64,000 bases of DNA. It comes from Seonamhaeicola sp. S2-3 (lineage in GTDB: Bacteria; Bacteroidota; Bacteroidia; Flavobacteriales; Flavobacteriaceae). The stretch is from the NCBI RefSeq assembly GCF_001971785.1, contig NZ_CP019389.1:693001-757000 (forward strand), given 5' to 3'. The notes below the pieces were generated by a model. It made no database searches. It was given only the letters and a program-made list of their open reading frames with translations, and was not told the DNA's origin. Each line of letters opens with the position of its first letter. Position 1 is the first letter of the stretch. This document shows positions 9,047 to 17,557 of the stretch, piece by piece. The translations under genes were made by a program, and so were the position numbers.

Positions 9047-10021
9047 TTATTCCTTAAAAGGTTTCCGTTTTATCATGCCGCCTTTAATATCTTTTACAAG
9101 TCCCATAATTAAAAAGGCTTTACGGTCTATTTTTTCAATTTCAGTTTTTATTCTAGGTATTTCTAAACGTGTAACTACAGAATATATAATATTTTTTTCG
9201 GTATTAGGTTCACCTTCGTTAAATCCACCTTTTCCGACATAAATAGTGCAAGCGCGTCCTAATTTTTGAGTTAACATTAACCTGATGTCTTCATGTTTGT
9301 TGGATATTATGGTTAGGCCAACATATTCTTCTACACCATCAACTACAAAATCTACAGTTTTTGCCGCCGATAAATAAGTTAGAATAGCATAAAGAGCTGT
9401 TTCAATAGATAGGATATAAGCGCCAAAAGAAAAGATGATAATGTTAATTAACAACAAAACATCGCCAACAGTAACCGATAGTTTACGGCTTAGGAAAATT
9501 GCAAGAACTTCAGTACCATCAATAACACTTCTACCACGCATAGACATGCCAATACCTAAACCTAAAAAGAAGCCACCAAAAACGGCAATAAGTAGTTTGT
9601 CTTCGGTAATAGTTGGGTAATCTACAAAATGGACTACAAATGCTAAAAAAGATATGGCAACTATACTGCGTAATGCAAATTTTATACTAATGGTTTTTGA
9701 TGCTAAAACAATAAAAGGAATATTAACTAAAACTAGTAAAACACCTAGTTTTAAAGAGGTTATATTTTCTAATAATAACGAAATACCAGTTGCTCCACCA
9801 TCTATAAATTTGTTTGGTAACAAAAAACCTTTTAAGCCAAAACCTGCCGAAAAAACTCCAATAATTATATAAGCATATTCACTTATAGAATGAGAAAGTT
9901 CTACTTGTAAACGTCTAACTAAAGGTACAATTTCTTTCTTGCTAACAGACTTATTACTGCTTTTGTTTTCTAGCCTCTTTCGAGCTAGATCTACTAGTAT
10001 TTTAGACAAGAAAGGATTCAT
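9047..10021 (-). CDS. YitT family membrane protein (DUF161/DUF2179)
   Basis: The 324-residue integral inner-membrane protein has about five to six hydrophobic segments between residues 50 and 215 and the family signatures GLKGFLLPNKFIDGGATGISLLL and GLGIGMSMRGRSVIDGTEVLA. A C-terminal soluble DUF2179 domain follows (VEEYVGLTIISNK, GRACTIYVGKGGF, VVTRLEIPRIKTEIEKID). Around 45 N-terminal residues are basic and cytosolic. Family function is not established. Within the operon it follows a lipoprotein gene by 13 bp and precedes the cupin by 1 bp. Confidence 0.92.
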   Translation of the reverse strand: MNPFLSKILVDLARKRLENKSSNKSVSKKEIVPLVRRLQVELSHSISEYAYIIIGVFSAGFGLKGFLLPNKFIDGGATGISLLLENITSLKLGVLLVLVNIPFIVLASKTISIKFALRSIVAISFLAFVVHFVDYPTITEDKLLIAVFGGFFLGLGIGMSMRGRSVIDGTEVLAIFLSRKLSVTVGDVLLLINIIIFSFGAYILSIETALYAILTYLSAAKTVDFVVDGVEEYVGLTIISNKHEDIRLMLTQKLGRACTIYVGKGGFNEGEPNTEKNIIYSVVTRLEIPRIKTEIEKIDRKAFLIMGLVKDIKGGMIKRKPFKE

Positions 10022-10034
10022 TATAAATGATTTT

Positions 10035-10592
10035 TTAGTTATTCCAGATTAAGAAAAAATACTTAATTTTTGCATTATCGGGAATGTGGGTTTCTTCAAA
10101 TTTTAAATCTAAATCAAAGCGTAAATTAGCGGGTAATTCTTTCTTGTCAATTACAAAACTAGCGTTTATTTCATTTACATAAATTGCAACTGAGTTGATT
10201 AGATTATCAATTTTAGAAATTTTATAAGCCGTAATAATATCTTTAAAAGTACTTAATGTAGAAATACCTTTGGTTGTTTTATATTCTGGGTCTAGAATTT
10301 GAATACTTTCTATTACCGATGTAGAATCTAATGAGTTTTGGGGCGTTAAAATAAGGCGTTTTTCACCGCTTTTTTTAAAGATTTCTATATTGTTTACACT
10401 GCCTGCAAATTCATCGCCGCTGGTGTATTTTGAAATAGAATCATTAATAAAAATAGTTTTTAAGTCTTTTATTTGGGTTGAATCTGTTAATAAACCAATG
10501 TGGTGTTTTGATATTTCAAAAGGGTTTTGTTCTTTTTTGCAACTTGTGAAAATTACAGATAGAAATATGAGGCTTAAAATGAGTTTGTGCAT
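10035..10592 (-). CDS. small lipoprotein, function unknown
   Basis: I choose the ATG at 10592 (MHKLILSLIFLS), not the more upstream one at 10622, because it gives a clean lipoprotein signal ending FTSC followed by KKEQNPFE. The mature protein of about 168 residues is predicted to be anchored in a membrane by its cysteine. It is rich in Ile/Lys/Asp, with no domain that I recognise; a beta-rich character is likely. It lies between the HerA-like ATPase and the YitT gene in the same orientation with short gaps. Confidence 0.8.
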   Translation of the reverse strand: MHKLILSLIFLSVIFTSCKKEQNPFEISKHHIGLLTDSTQIKDLKTIFINDSISKYTSGDEFAGSVNNIEIFKKSGEKRLILTPQNSLDSTSVIESIQILDPEYKTTKGISTLSTFKDIITAYKISKIDNLINSVAIYVNEINASFVIDKKELPANLRFDLDLKFEETHIPDNAKIKYFFLIWNN

Positions 10593-10629
10593 TATTTTTT
10601 TTGATTTAAAATGATATACCAATAATCTA

Positions 10630-12177
10630 CTATTTTTTCATAACTTTTGTTAATATGCCAAATACACTTCTAATAAATGTAGCACTTGTAAGCACTTTAA
10701 CCACAGGGTTCATTCTGGTACTTTTTTGGCGGGTACTTGTGCGTCTGGTTTTTCGTTTAGTTTCGGCTTTTTTTAAAGCCTCTTTTTCTTTTCTTGCTTG
10801 TTCTTTGGCTTCTTCGGCTTCTGCTTTTTTAATTTTTTCATTAAGCATTTCATAAGCACTTTCTCTATCAACTTCTTTATTGTACTTTTTGGTGAGTTTA
10901 GATTGAGATAGTAATGTGCTTAGTTCTGTGTCAGTTAAAACATCCATTCTACTCATGGGAGCTCGCATCATGGTTGCTGCCAATGGAGTAGGACGTCCTT
11001 TTTCATCTAATGCCGAAACTAATGCTTCACCTATACCCAATGATGTTAGTACTTCGGTGGTATCATAATAATCAGAATCTGGGTAGTTTTCGGCAGTTAG
11101 CTTAATGGCTTTACGATCTTTAGCTGTAAATGCTCTTAAAGCATGCTGAACTTTTAATCCTAACTGACTTAAGACTTCTTCAGGAACATCGGTTGGGTTT
11201 TGGGTAACAAAATATAAGCCAACACCTTTACTTCTTATTAGTTTTACAATGCTTTCAATTTGATTTAATAAGGCTTTTGAAGCTTCATCAAAAATTAGGT
11301 GAGCTTCATCAATAAACATGATAAGTTCTGGTCTGTCACTATCACCCTGCTCTGGGAAAGTAGAGTAAATTTCGGCCAATAAACTTAACATGAAGGTTGA
11401 AAAAAGTTTAGGCCTATCTTGAATATCGGTTAGCCTAATGATGTTTATATAGCCACGCCCGTCATCATCAACACGTAATAAATCATCAACTTCAAAAGAC
11501 GTTTCGCCAAAAAACAAATCGGCACCTTGTTGTTCAAGTTCTATAATTTTTCTTAAGATAGCACCGGTTGAAGCGGTTGAAATTCTACCATAAGATTCTG
11601 TAAATTCTTTTTTGCCCTCTTGGGTAGCGTATTGCAGAATTTTTTTAAAGTCTTTTAAATCTAGTAAAGGTAGTTTGTTATCATCACAATATTGAAAAAT
11701 AACCGAAACAATACCGCTTTGGGTTTGTGTTAAATCTAAAATTCTAGATAATAAAACAGGTCCAAATTCGCTTATGGTAGCTCTTAATCTAACACCATCT
11801 TGTTCTGATAGAGTCATGACTTCAACAGGAAACGCTTTGGACTCAAAAGGTAAACCTATTTTTTCGTGGCGTTCATCAATTTTTGGATGTCCTGGACTAG
11901 GTTGTGCTAATCCGCTTAAATCACCTTTAATATCCATTAATAATACAGGAATTCCTTTGTCGCTTAAATTTTCGGCTAAAACTTGCAAAGATTTAGTTTT
12001 TCCTGTTCCTGTAGCTCCAGCAATTAAACCATGTCTGTTCATGGTTTTTAATGGAATTTTTACGTGTGCTCCTGTAATAGTTTCACCATCTAACATGGCA
12101 GCTCCAATAGGAATGTAATCTCCTTTGGTTTTGTAGCCTTCTGTAATGAAATTATAAAAAGTTTCCTTTGAATTCAT
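10630..12177 (-). CDS. HerA-like ATPase (DUF853 helicase family)
   Basis: The 515-residue P-loop ATPase of the HerA/FtsK clade has Walker A GATGTGKT (54-61), VLLMDIKGDLSGLA, Walker B LIMFIDEAHLIFDE, and the arginine-finger/sensor region SIVKLIRSKGVGLYFVTQNPTDVP. The C-terminus holds a charged coiled coil (EEAKEQARKEKEALKK) and a short basic tail. Bacterial DUF853 proteins are annotated as HerA-like DNA helicases or translocases; no NurA nuclease gene is nearby, so a role in end resection is not supported. It is the first gene of a minus-strand run of six genes down to rluF. Confidence 0.92.
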   Translation of the reverse strand: MNSKETFYNFITEGYKTKGDYIPIGAAMLDGETITGAHVKIPLKTMNRHGLIAGATGTGKTKSLQVLAENLSDKGIPVLLMDIKGDLSGLAQPSPGHPKIDERHEKIGLPFESKAFPVEVMTLSEQDGVRLRATISEFGPVLLSRILDLTQTQSGIVSVIFQYCDDNKLPLLDLKDFKKILQYATQEGKKEFTESYGRISTASTGAILRKIIELEQQGADLFFGETSFEVDDLLRVDDDGRGYINIIRLTDIQDRPKLFSTFMLSLLAEIYSTFPEQGDSDRPELIMFIDEAHLIFDEASKALLNQIESIVKLIRSKGVGLYFVTQNPTDVPEEVLSQLGLKVQHALRAFTAKDRKAIKLTAENYPDSDYYDTTEVLTSLGIGEALVSALDEKGRPTPLAATMMRAPMSRMDVLTDTELSTLLSQSKLTKKYNKEVDRESAYEMLNEKIKKAEAEEAKEQARKEKEALKKAETKRKTRRTSTRQKSTRMNPVVKVLTSATFIRSVFGILTKVMKK

Positions 12178-12345
12178 GCTCTAGTATTTTGGATAAAAAT
12201 ACAGGAAATTAAAGGAAGAAAAAAATAAGGGTTCTCCTAATTATTGCTATATTTTTCTTATATAAATACAGCAATAATAGATGTTTTAAAGTTTTGTAAA
12301 ACAGAACTCTAACTACTTTAAAATAACTAATAAGCTTATTTTTAA
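12178..12345. other. intergenic gap with imperfect inverted repeat
   Basis: The two arms 12240-12254 and 12264-12278 pair except at one position (ATTATTGCTATATTT against AAATACAGCAATAAT). There is no U-tract directly beside it, so it is at most a weak terminator for the gene at 12346-13122. A perfect 12-bp palindrome AATAAGCTTATT lies at 12329-12340. Confidence 0.4.
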
Positions 12346-13122
12346 CTATCTATGAGCTTCGTAAAGTACTACAATGTTTTCGGTGTGATTTGATACATTT
12401 ATGGTGAAGCCATCAGCATTAAAACTAGTTACCGAAGCGGCTGTTAGGCCAAGGTTACCTCCGTTTTGATTAGAATATCTAATTCCTATAGCTCTAGAGC
12501 TAGATGCATATCTAGAAATGTTGTTTATAGAATTTCCACTACCACCAATATAAATAACTTGTTGGCTAATACTACCTCCGTAATTTGTAGCATAACCTGT
12601 ACAACTACCAAAAGCGTTTTGAAATGTACCATTGTTGTTGCCAACACCGTTATCTAAATTAACATTATAACTTTCTACATTGGCATGTGCCGTAAATTTA
12701 ATTGATGTAGGTTGAAAAGGTAAGCCCGTAATTGTTTGGTTTCCTGTACCGCTAATTATAAATTTACCAAAGTAAACAGTGGTTCCTAAATAGGCGCCAG
12801 AATCTGTTCCTGAGGTAATAATATTACCAGCGTCTGAACTAACTGAAGAGTTTGCGTTTATAGGAGTCCAAATAGGTGCACTAGCTGTTCCCGAATTATA
12901 TTCAAACAAATCTAGAGTAGTATTGTAGATAAGTAACCCTTTGGCAGGGTTTGAAATACTATTTCTTTCAGTTGTTGTTAGTCTTGGCGTAAGCATGCCC
13001 TTGTTAGTAGATTCTACATGTAGAATTGAAGAAGCGTCTGGAGACGTTGTGCCAATTCCAACTTGGGAAAACCCATCATAAATACTAATAAATAGTATAA
13101 TGGTAAGTGCTATTTTTTTCAT
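12346..13122 (-). CDS. secreted protein with 'VGIGTTSPDASS' N-terminus
   Basis: I place the start at 13122 (MKKIALTIILFISIYDGFSQ), which gives a normal signal peptide; a start at 13149 would add nine residues ahead of it. The mature protein begins VGIGTTSPDASSILHVEST and continues GMLTPRLTTTERNSI and GLLIYNTTLDLFEYNS, a motif set seen in many Bacteroidota surface proteins that resemble phage tail-fibre or collar segments. The C-terminal half is Gly/Asn/Ser-rich and beta-type (TGLPFQPTSIKFTAHAN, GIRYSNQNGG). No T9SS sorting domain is visible. Function unknown; a surface structure is likely. Confidence 0.8.
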   Translation of the reverse strand: MKKIALTIILFISIYDGFSQVGIGTTSPDASSILHVESTNKGMLTPRLTTTERNSISNPAKGLLIYNTTLDLFEYNSGTASAPIWTPINANSSVSSDAGNIITSGTDSGAYLGTTVYFGKFIISGTGNQTITGLPFQPTSIKFTAHANVESYNVNLDNGVGNNNGTFQNAFGSCTGYATNYGGSISQQVIYIGGSGNSINNISRYASSSRAIGIRYSNQNGGNLGLTAASVTSFNADGFTINVSNHTENIVVLYEAHR

Positions 13123-13234
13123 AGTTAAGAGAGAGAAAAATTTAGACAATTTACAAAATAGTGTTTCACAAAAGTAAGAAAATAAACAATAAATAAATGA
13201 AACTAATCATATTAATCAAGTTAAAGGTAATGCG

Positions 13235-13242
13235 TATCTTTG
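13235..13242 (+). promoter_or_regulatory. -7 element TATCTTTG before queE
   Basis: Matches TAnnTTTG. The start codon at 13250 lies only 8 bp after it, so the queE transcript would be leaderless or translation begins at the next ATG (13289). Confidence 0.45.
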
Positions 13243-13249
13243 CAGCCTT

Positions 13250-13879
13250 ATGAATGAGGCAATACAAAAACAGGTTAATAAAGGTGAAATGTTACCTCTA
13301 ATGGAGGAGTTTTACACCATTCAAGGGGAAGGGTTTCACAAAGGAACGGCAGCTTATTTTGTACGCATAGGAGGATGTGATGTAGGGTGTCATTGGTGTG
13401 ATGTAAAGGAGAGTTGGAATGCTAATTTACATCCGCCAACAGAGACTGATAAAATAGTTGAAAATGCTAAAAAATACAGCGATACCATAGTGGTTACTGG
13501 AGGCGAACCGTTAACATGGGATATGACTTTATTAACAACTAAATTAAAAGCCGAAGGTTTGCAAACCCATATTGAAACATCGGGTGCATATAAATTAACA
13601 GGTGTATGGGATTGGATTTGTTTATCTCCTAAAAAGATGAAATTGCCTACTAATGAGATTTATGCCAAAGCAGATGAGTTAAAAATGATAGTTTATAATA
13701 AAGACGATTTACGTTTTGCCGAAGAACAAGCCGCAAAAGTAAATAAAGATTGTATTTTGTATTTACAACCAGAATGGAGTAAGCGTGATAAAGTAATACC
13801 TTTAATAGTAGATTATGTGATGCAGCATCCTAAATGGAAAGTATCTTTACAAACTCATAAATATTTAAATATTCCGTAA
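13250..13879 (+). CDS. queE: 7-carboxy-7-deazaguanine synthase QueE
   Basis: Radical-SAM enzyme that turns 6-carboxytetrahydropterin into 7-carboxy-7-deazaguanine in queuosine biosynthesis. The 209-residue product has FYTIQGEGFHKGTAAYFVRIGG, the cluster motif CDVGCHWC (C43, C47, C50; CxxxCxxC), VVTGGEPLTW, and a C-terminal LQPEWSK and WKVSLQTHKYLNIP. The start is uncertain: the ATG at 13250 lies right behind the -7 element, while the ATG at 13289 (MLPLMEEF) has AAAGGTG before it. Other queuosine genes are not in the window. Confidence 0.95.
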   Translation: MNEAIQKQVNKGEMLPLMEEFYTIQGEGFHKGTAAYFVRIGGCDVGCHWCDVKESWNANLHPPTETDKIVENAKKYSDTIVVTGGEPLTWDMTLLTTKLKAEGLQTHIETSGAYKLTGVWDWICLSPKKMKLPTNEIYAKADELKMIVYNKDDLRFAEEQAAKVNKDCILYLQPEWSKRDKVIPLIVDYVMQHPKWKVSLQTHKYLNIP

Positions 13880-13880
13880 A

Positions 13881-14014
13881 CAACAAAAGCCTTAAGACTT
13901 CCTTTTTACCGTCCAAATGTGTATAAAAATCTCCCTCTAGCATTTTTTTAATGCCACGCCGCACTTTTTAATAAGTTTAAAAAAATCATCGTTTAATAAA
14001 TCTTCTTTCATCAT
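13881..14014 (-). pseudogene. IS256-type transposase N-terminal remnant
   Basis: On the minus strand a reading frame starts at 14014 with MMKEDLLNDDFFK and stops after CGVALKKC. One base of frame change in the poly-A run gives MLEGDFYTHLDGKK (13943-13902). Together these resemble the conserved start of flavobacterial IS256-family transposases (KKEDLLxDDFLK...KMLEGELxxHLD), with part of the intervening region missing. No terminal repeats or downstream catalytic region remain. I infer the relationship from remembered family sequence. Confidence 0.45.
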
Positions 14015-14042
14015 AAGTGTATAACATTTAAAATTAATCAAA

Positions 14043-14076
14043 AAAAATATCGAGGGTTGCAACCCTCGATATTTTT
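14043..14076. terminator. bidirectional terminator between queE and lipoprotein gene
   Basis: A perfect 17+17 bp inverted repeat with centre GGGTTG/CAACCC, flanked by A-run and T-run, so it can end transcription from both strands (queE region and the convergent lipoprotein gene). Confidence 0.85.
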
Positions 14077-14114
14077 AACTTTACACACTTGATGAGATAT
14101 TGCCTCATAAATAA

Positions 14115-15875
14115 TTATTCTTTTCTTTCTAGAACTAGTGTACTTTCTATTTCCCCTACAAAGGATAGGTTTACTAATTCTATTCTGTTTGTTGTAATTT
14201 CTTTGATTTTCCATCTGTAGTTGAGTTGACTAAATGGAAGCTCTATACCAAAGTGCATTGCTAAATACAACTCTGAGTTTCTATAAGCCAACCAAGAACC
14301 GTAAATTATTCCGTTATTTGGGTCTGTTACTTTAACCCGTCCGCTTTCTAAGAAATTGATTGTGTATAAATAGAAATTTTCTGTTAAATCTGCGTCTAAA
14401 ACCATGTATGAAGCGACCTCCCAAGTGCCTGAAACAACAAGGTCATCTATGTAATTTAAGTCATCATCTATTCCTAGACAATGCCTCTTTAGTATCATTT
14501 TATTACTGTTGTTATTTTCTAACTTGATTAGGTCTGTTGCTAAGAATGTAATTACCCATTGTTTTTTTAGATTTGGTCTGTTTTCTAACTGGATTGACAC
14601 CCCTATATTTCCTGAATTTATAACAAATACTTCATAAGTTCCTTCAACTAACTCGCCATTAACTCTAATTTTTACAACATTGTTTTCATAGAATTTTAAA
14701 GGTGTACCTATGTAGTCTGCCTCATTATCTGTTCCGTCAACGTTTAGTTTAGCTACTCTCCAAAAGCACTCTTGTAAATAGCTTTCTACGCGGTCTATAG
14801 TATAATCTATAATGATATCACAGTAACGTTTCATTATAATTTTGTTACTATCTTCTTCGTATATTTTAATTTTTCCTTCTTCTATTTCATAAACGTACCA
14901 TTCTAATGTAAAGTCTTCTAAACTCTCAAATTCCATTTTTAACTTTACACCTTTACCTAATACAACTTTAGTTTCCCATGTACCTGTTATAACATCACCA
15001 TTTCTAGCTTTCATTACCACAACACTATCTTCTTTAAAGTTGATAGCATATTCAAAATATGTATCGGTTAAGTTAGTTACATTTCTTTTAAATTCATGTA
15101 TTAACCATGGGCATTTTTTTAAGTACTCATCTAAACGTTCTTTAGTGAAATCGTCATCATTATAATCGTTATCATCATCTTCATCACATGCGTCTTTGGC
15201 TTCTTTTATGGTATTATGTAACTCCAGATTGTTGTTTACAACTACTTCTGTACCATCTGCTAATTCCATTGTTATTGGGTAATTGATGCTTGCTAATACT
15301 TCGCTGTTTCTAACTTTTTTCATGAAACGATATAATTGTCTATCCTTTTCAATTTCAACGGTATCAATAATTAAGAAATCTGCATTAAAAATTGAGAATG
15401 AAATTGGGTATTGAAAATCTATACACTCAATGTCATCATCTTCTTCATTTTCTCCGCCACATGCTTCAACATAAGCTTCTAATTCTGCTTCATTATTAAT
15501 GGCAACCTCATCGTAATCTGCATTAATAATGGTTACGGGAAAAATCATTTCCAGACTATCATCATCTTCTTCTAACTCATCAAGAGCTGCTTCTACAACG
15601 GTAAAATCTTCTTCGGAATCTATAATAATCTCTACACCATTTACAATAACGGTAACAGGCAATTTAACAGAAACACAACTAGCCTGATCTATAATATTAT
15701 CTTTAGAACCGTCCATTTTAGAAGCTGCACTTACAAATGCTGTAAGTTCAGATTCTGCCACTAAAGCTTCTTCCTCTGACGCTTCTGTTATTTTTACTTC
15801 TTCTTCTTGACAGGAATTAAAAAACAAAAGGGCAAAAAAAGGTAGTAATAAAAATATTCTCCAATTAGTTTTCAT
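14115..15875 (-). CDS. large acidic modular lipoprotein
   Basis: The ATG at 15875 gives MKTNWRIF then a hydrophobic segment ending FFNSC (Cys22), a lipoprotein signal; upstream in-frame ATGs would bury it. The 586-residue product has two halves. Residues about 66-232 contain four similar short units of the form PVTxxxx...(N/D)xEE, separated by Asp/Glu runs (EEDDDS, NEEDDD, DEDDDNDYNDDD). Residues about 245-586 contain three repeats of about 110 residues, each starting near a YL..C.W or GTWEV motif, with a central G(T/S)W or GTY and ending (I/M)xxKR(Y/H)C or LVLERKE, resembling lipocalin-like folds. Not a family I can name. It diverges from the ECF sigma gene and carries the same upstream motif as fecR. 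Confidence 0.82.
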   Translation of the reverse strand: MKTNWRIFLLLPFFALLFFNSCQEEEVKITEASEEEALVAESELTAFVSAASKMDGSKDNIIDQASCVSVKLPVTVIVNGVEIIIDSEEDFTVVEAALDELEEDDDSLEMIFPVTIINADYDEVAINNEAELEAYVEACGGENEEDDDIECIDFQYPISFSIFNADFLIIDTVEIEKDRQLYRFMKKVRNSEVLASINYPITMELADGTEVVVNNNLELHNTIKEAKDACDEDDDNDYNDDDFTKERLDEYLKKCPWLIHEFKRNVTNLTDTYFEYAINFKEDSVVVMKARNGDVITGTWETKVVLGKGVKLKMEFESLEDFTLEWYVYEIEEGKIKIYEEDSNKIIMKRYCDIIIDYTIDRVESYLQECFWRVAKLNVDGTDNEADYIGTPLKFYENNVVKIRVNGELVEGTYEVFVINSGNIGVSIQLENRPNLKKQWVITFLATDLIKLENNNSNKMILKRHCLGIDDDLNYIDDLVVSGTWEVASYMVLDADLTENFYLYTINFLESGRVKVTDPNNGIIYGSWLAYRNSELYLAMHFGIELPFSQLNYRWKIKEITTNRIELVNLSFVGEIESTLVLERKE

Positions 15876-15912
15876 AATGTTTGGTTTTAGTTTAAACATA
15901 GCTTTTTTAATG

Positions 15913-15945
15913 ATAAAACAATCCAACTTTAAAAATTCCTACCCT
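15913..15945 (-). promoter_or_regulatory. putative ECF-sigma promoter of the acidic lipoprotein gene
   Basis: Read on the minus strand it begins AGGGTAGGAA, then N5-AAA-N6-TTGTT-N-TAT. The same pattern with the same spacing occurs at 16612-16644 before fecR. It ends 37 bp before the ATG at 15875, which fits a -35/-10 arrangement. Confidence 0.6.
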
Positions 15946-16010
15946 ATATCTTAAAAAAAGTTAAAATTCTAGCAAAAAGGATTATTTTAGTTGCACCAAC
16001 TACCAAAACC

Positions 16011-16529
16011 ATGAGCAAAAAATTACATGATGATATTTGTGCAGAACATATTTTCTCATCAATATTTAATAAACATGCTAAAGACCTACACAATTTTTTA
16101 TACTATAAATTTGGCGAATTACTAAATCCAAAAGACAAAGCTCAAGAAGCATTTGTTAAACTTTGGGAAAACTGCGCTAAAATAACACCAGATAAAGCTA
16201 AAAGTTTTTTGTTTACAACTGCTAATAATTTAATGCTAAATGAAGCGGCACACCAAAAAGTGGTTTTAAAACATCAAAGAAATACAAACCCCAAATTAAG
16301 CACCAATGAAAACCCTGAGTTTTTAATGCGTGAAAAAGAATATAACGACAAATTGCAACGAGCACTTGCTAACCTAACCGAACCACAACGGGTTGCTTTT
16401 ATGATGAACAGAGTTGAAGGGAAACGCTTTAAAGAAATTGCCGAAATTTTAGATATTTCTACCAAAGCGGTTGAAAAACGTATTTATGGAGCATTGAAAA
16501 AATTGAGGGAAGATATTAAGGAGTTGTAG
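16011..16529 (+). CDS. ECF RNA polymerase sigma factor (sigma-70 family)
   Basis: The 172-residue protein has a region 2 (FNKHAKDLHNFLYYKFG, KAQEAFVKLWENC, then KAKSFLFTTANNLMLNE) and a region 4 helix-turn-helix (LTEPQRVAFMMNRVEGKRFKEIAEILDISTKAVEKRIYGALKKLRE). This is the Bacteroidota FecI-like group that pairs with a FecR anti-sigma and a TonB receptor. fecR starts 131 bp downstream with its own candidate promoter, so the sigma gene may be separately transcribed. Its likely targets are the shared motifs on either side. Confidence 0.95.
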   Translation: MSKKLHDDICAEHIFSSIFNKHAKDLHNFLYYKFGELLNPKDKAQEAFVKLWENCAKITPDKAKSFLFTTANNLMLNEAAHQKVVLKHQRNTNPKLSTNENPEFLMREKEYNDKLQRALANLTEPQRVAFMMNRVEGKRFKEIAEILDISTKAVEKRIYGALKKLREDIKEL

Positions 16530-16611
16530 TTGATTGTTGTTGGTTGAAAATCAACATAATTTTTAGTAGAGAAATATTAAAATTTGAATTTATTTAAAAA
16601 ATTAAATAAGA

Positions 16612-16644
16612 AGGGTAGGAAAAAATAAAAGTAACTTGTTATAT
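16612..16644 (+). promoter_or_regulatory. putative ECF-sigma promoter of fecR operon
   Basis: AGGGTAGGAA (16612-16621), AAA at 16627-16629, TTGTT (16636-16640) and TAT (16642-16644), in the same spacing as the motif of the divergent lipoprotein gene. The fecR ATG is 17 bp downstream. Confidence 0.6.
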
Positions 16645-16660
16645 AGTTGAATAGAGGAAA

Positions 16661-17557
16661 ATGGACAAAGAAACTTTAATATTAAAATGGTTAAACAATG
16701 ATTTGAATGATCAAGAACTTCAAGCCTTTAAAAACCTTGAAGACTATGATGGTTTAATAAAGTTAAATAACAACTTACAAGCTTTTAAGGCTCCAGAATA
16801 TGAGACCTCAAAAGAACTTGAAAACGTGTTAGCAACCATTAAAAGTAGTAAAAAACAAAAAACGCATTGGATAAAACCATTTATGCGTGTTGCTGCTATT
16901 TTAGCTATTTGTTTTGGCCTTTATTATTACACCACAACTATTGATACTACTATAACAACCGATATGGCTCAAAAAACCACGGTTAATTTACCAGATGCTA
17001 CAAGCGTATCTTTAAACGCTAAATCGGTTTTAGTATTTAACAAAAACTCTTGGAAAAACAACCGAGAAGTAGAACTACAAGGCGAAGCTTTTTTTAAGGT
17101 TGCCAAAGGTTCTTCTTTTAATGTTATAACAGAAACAGGAACCGTTACGGTTTATGGCACTCAATTTAATGTAAAACAAAGAGACAATTATTTTGAGGTT
17201 ATTTGCTACGAAGGTTTGGTAGGCGTTACTTTTAATTCTCTTGAAACTAAATTAAATCCTGGCGACAGTTTTTTAATTATAGATGGGAAAACAATTGCTA
17301 AAGAAAAAGAAAACAGCTTAACACCTTCGTGGTTAAATAACGAAAGCCATTTTAAAAGCTTACCCTACAAGCAAGTTATAGCAGAGTTTGAAAGACAATA
17401 CAATGTTAAAATTACTTTACTTGGCGTAGATTCTCAAGAATTATTCACAGGTAATTTTACACATGACAATATTGAAGTTGCATTAAAATCTATTACCTTG
17501 CCTTTACATTTAACTTATAGTAAATCAAACGATACTATAATTTTAAAGCGTGAATAG
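16661..17557 (+). CDS. FecR-family anti-sigma/signal transducer
   Basis: Inner-membrane regulator that holds the ECF sigma until a signal arrives from the outer-membrane receptor. The 298-residue product has a short cytosolic N-terminus (LNDQELQAFKNLEDY), one membrane segment around residues 66-86 (MRVAAILAICFGLYYY) and a periplasmic FecR domain (TTVNLPDATSVSLNAKS, VELQGEAFFKVAKG, FNVITETGTVTVYGTQFNV, VICYEGLVGV). The C-terminal STN-like tail domain (FERQYNVKI, LFTGNFTHDNIEVALKSI) probably contacts the receptor. It overlaps the receptor start by 8 bp, so the two are translationally coupled. Confidence 0.95.
   Translation: MDKETLILKWLNNDLNDQELQAFKNLEDYDGLIKLNNNLQAFKAPEYETSKELENVLATIKSSKKQKTHWIKPFMRVAAILAICFGLYYYTTTIDTTITTDMAQKTTVNLPDATSVSLNAKSVLVFNKNSWKNNREVELQGEAFFKVAKGSSFNVITETGTVTVYGTQFNVKQRDNYFEVICYEGLVGVTFNSLETKLNPGDSFLIIDGKTIAKEKENSLTPSWLNNESHFKSLPYKQVIAEFERQYNVKITLLGVDSQELFTGNFTHDNIEVALKSITLPLHLTYSKSNDTIILKRE

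Noticed and set aside
12240-12278. Inverted repeat as a firm terminator
   Set aside because: One mismatch and no adjacent U-run; noted only as a weak structure.
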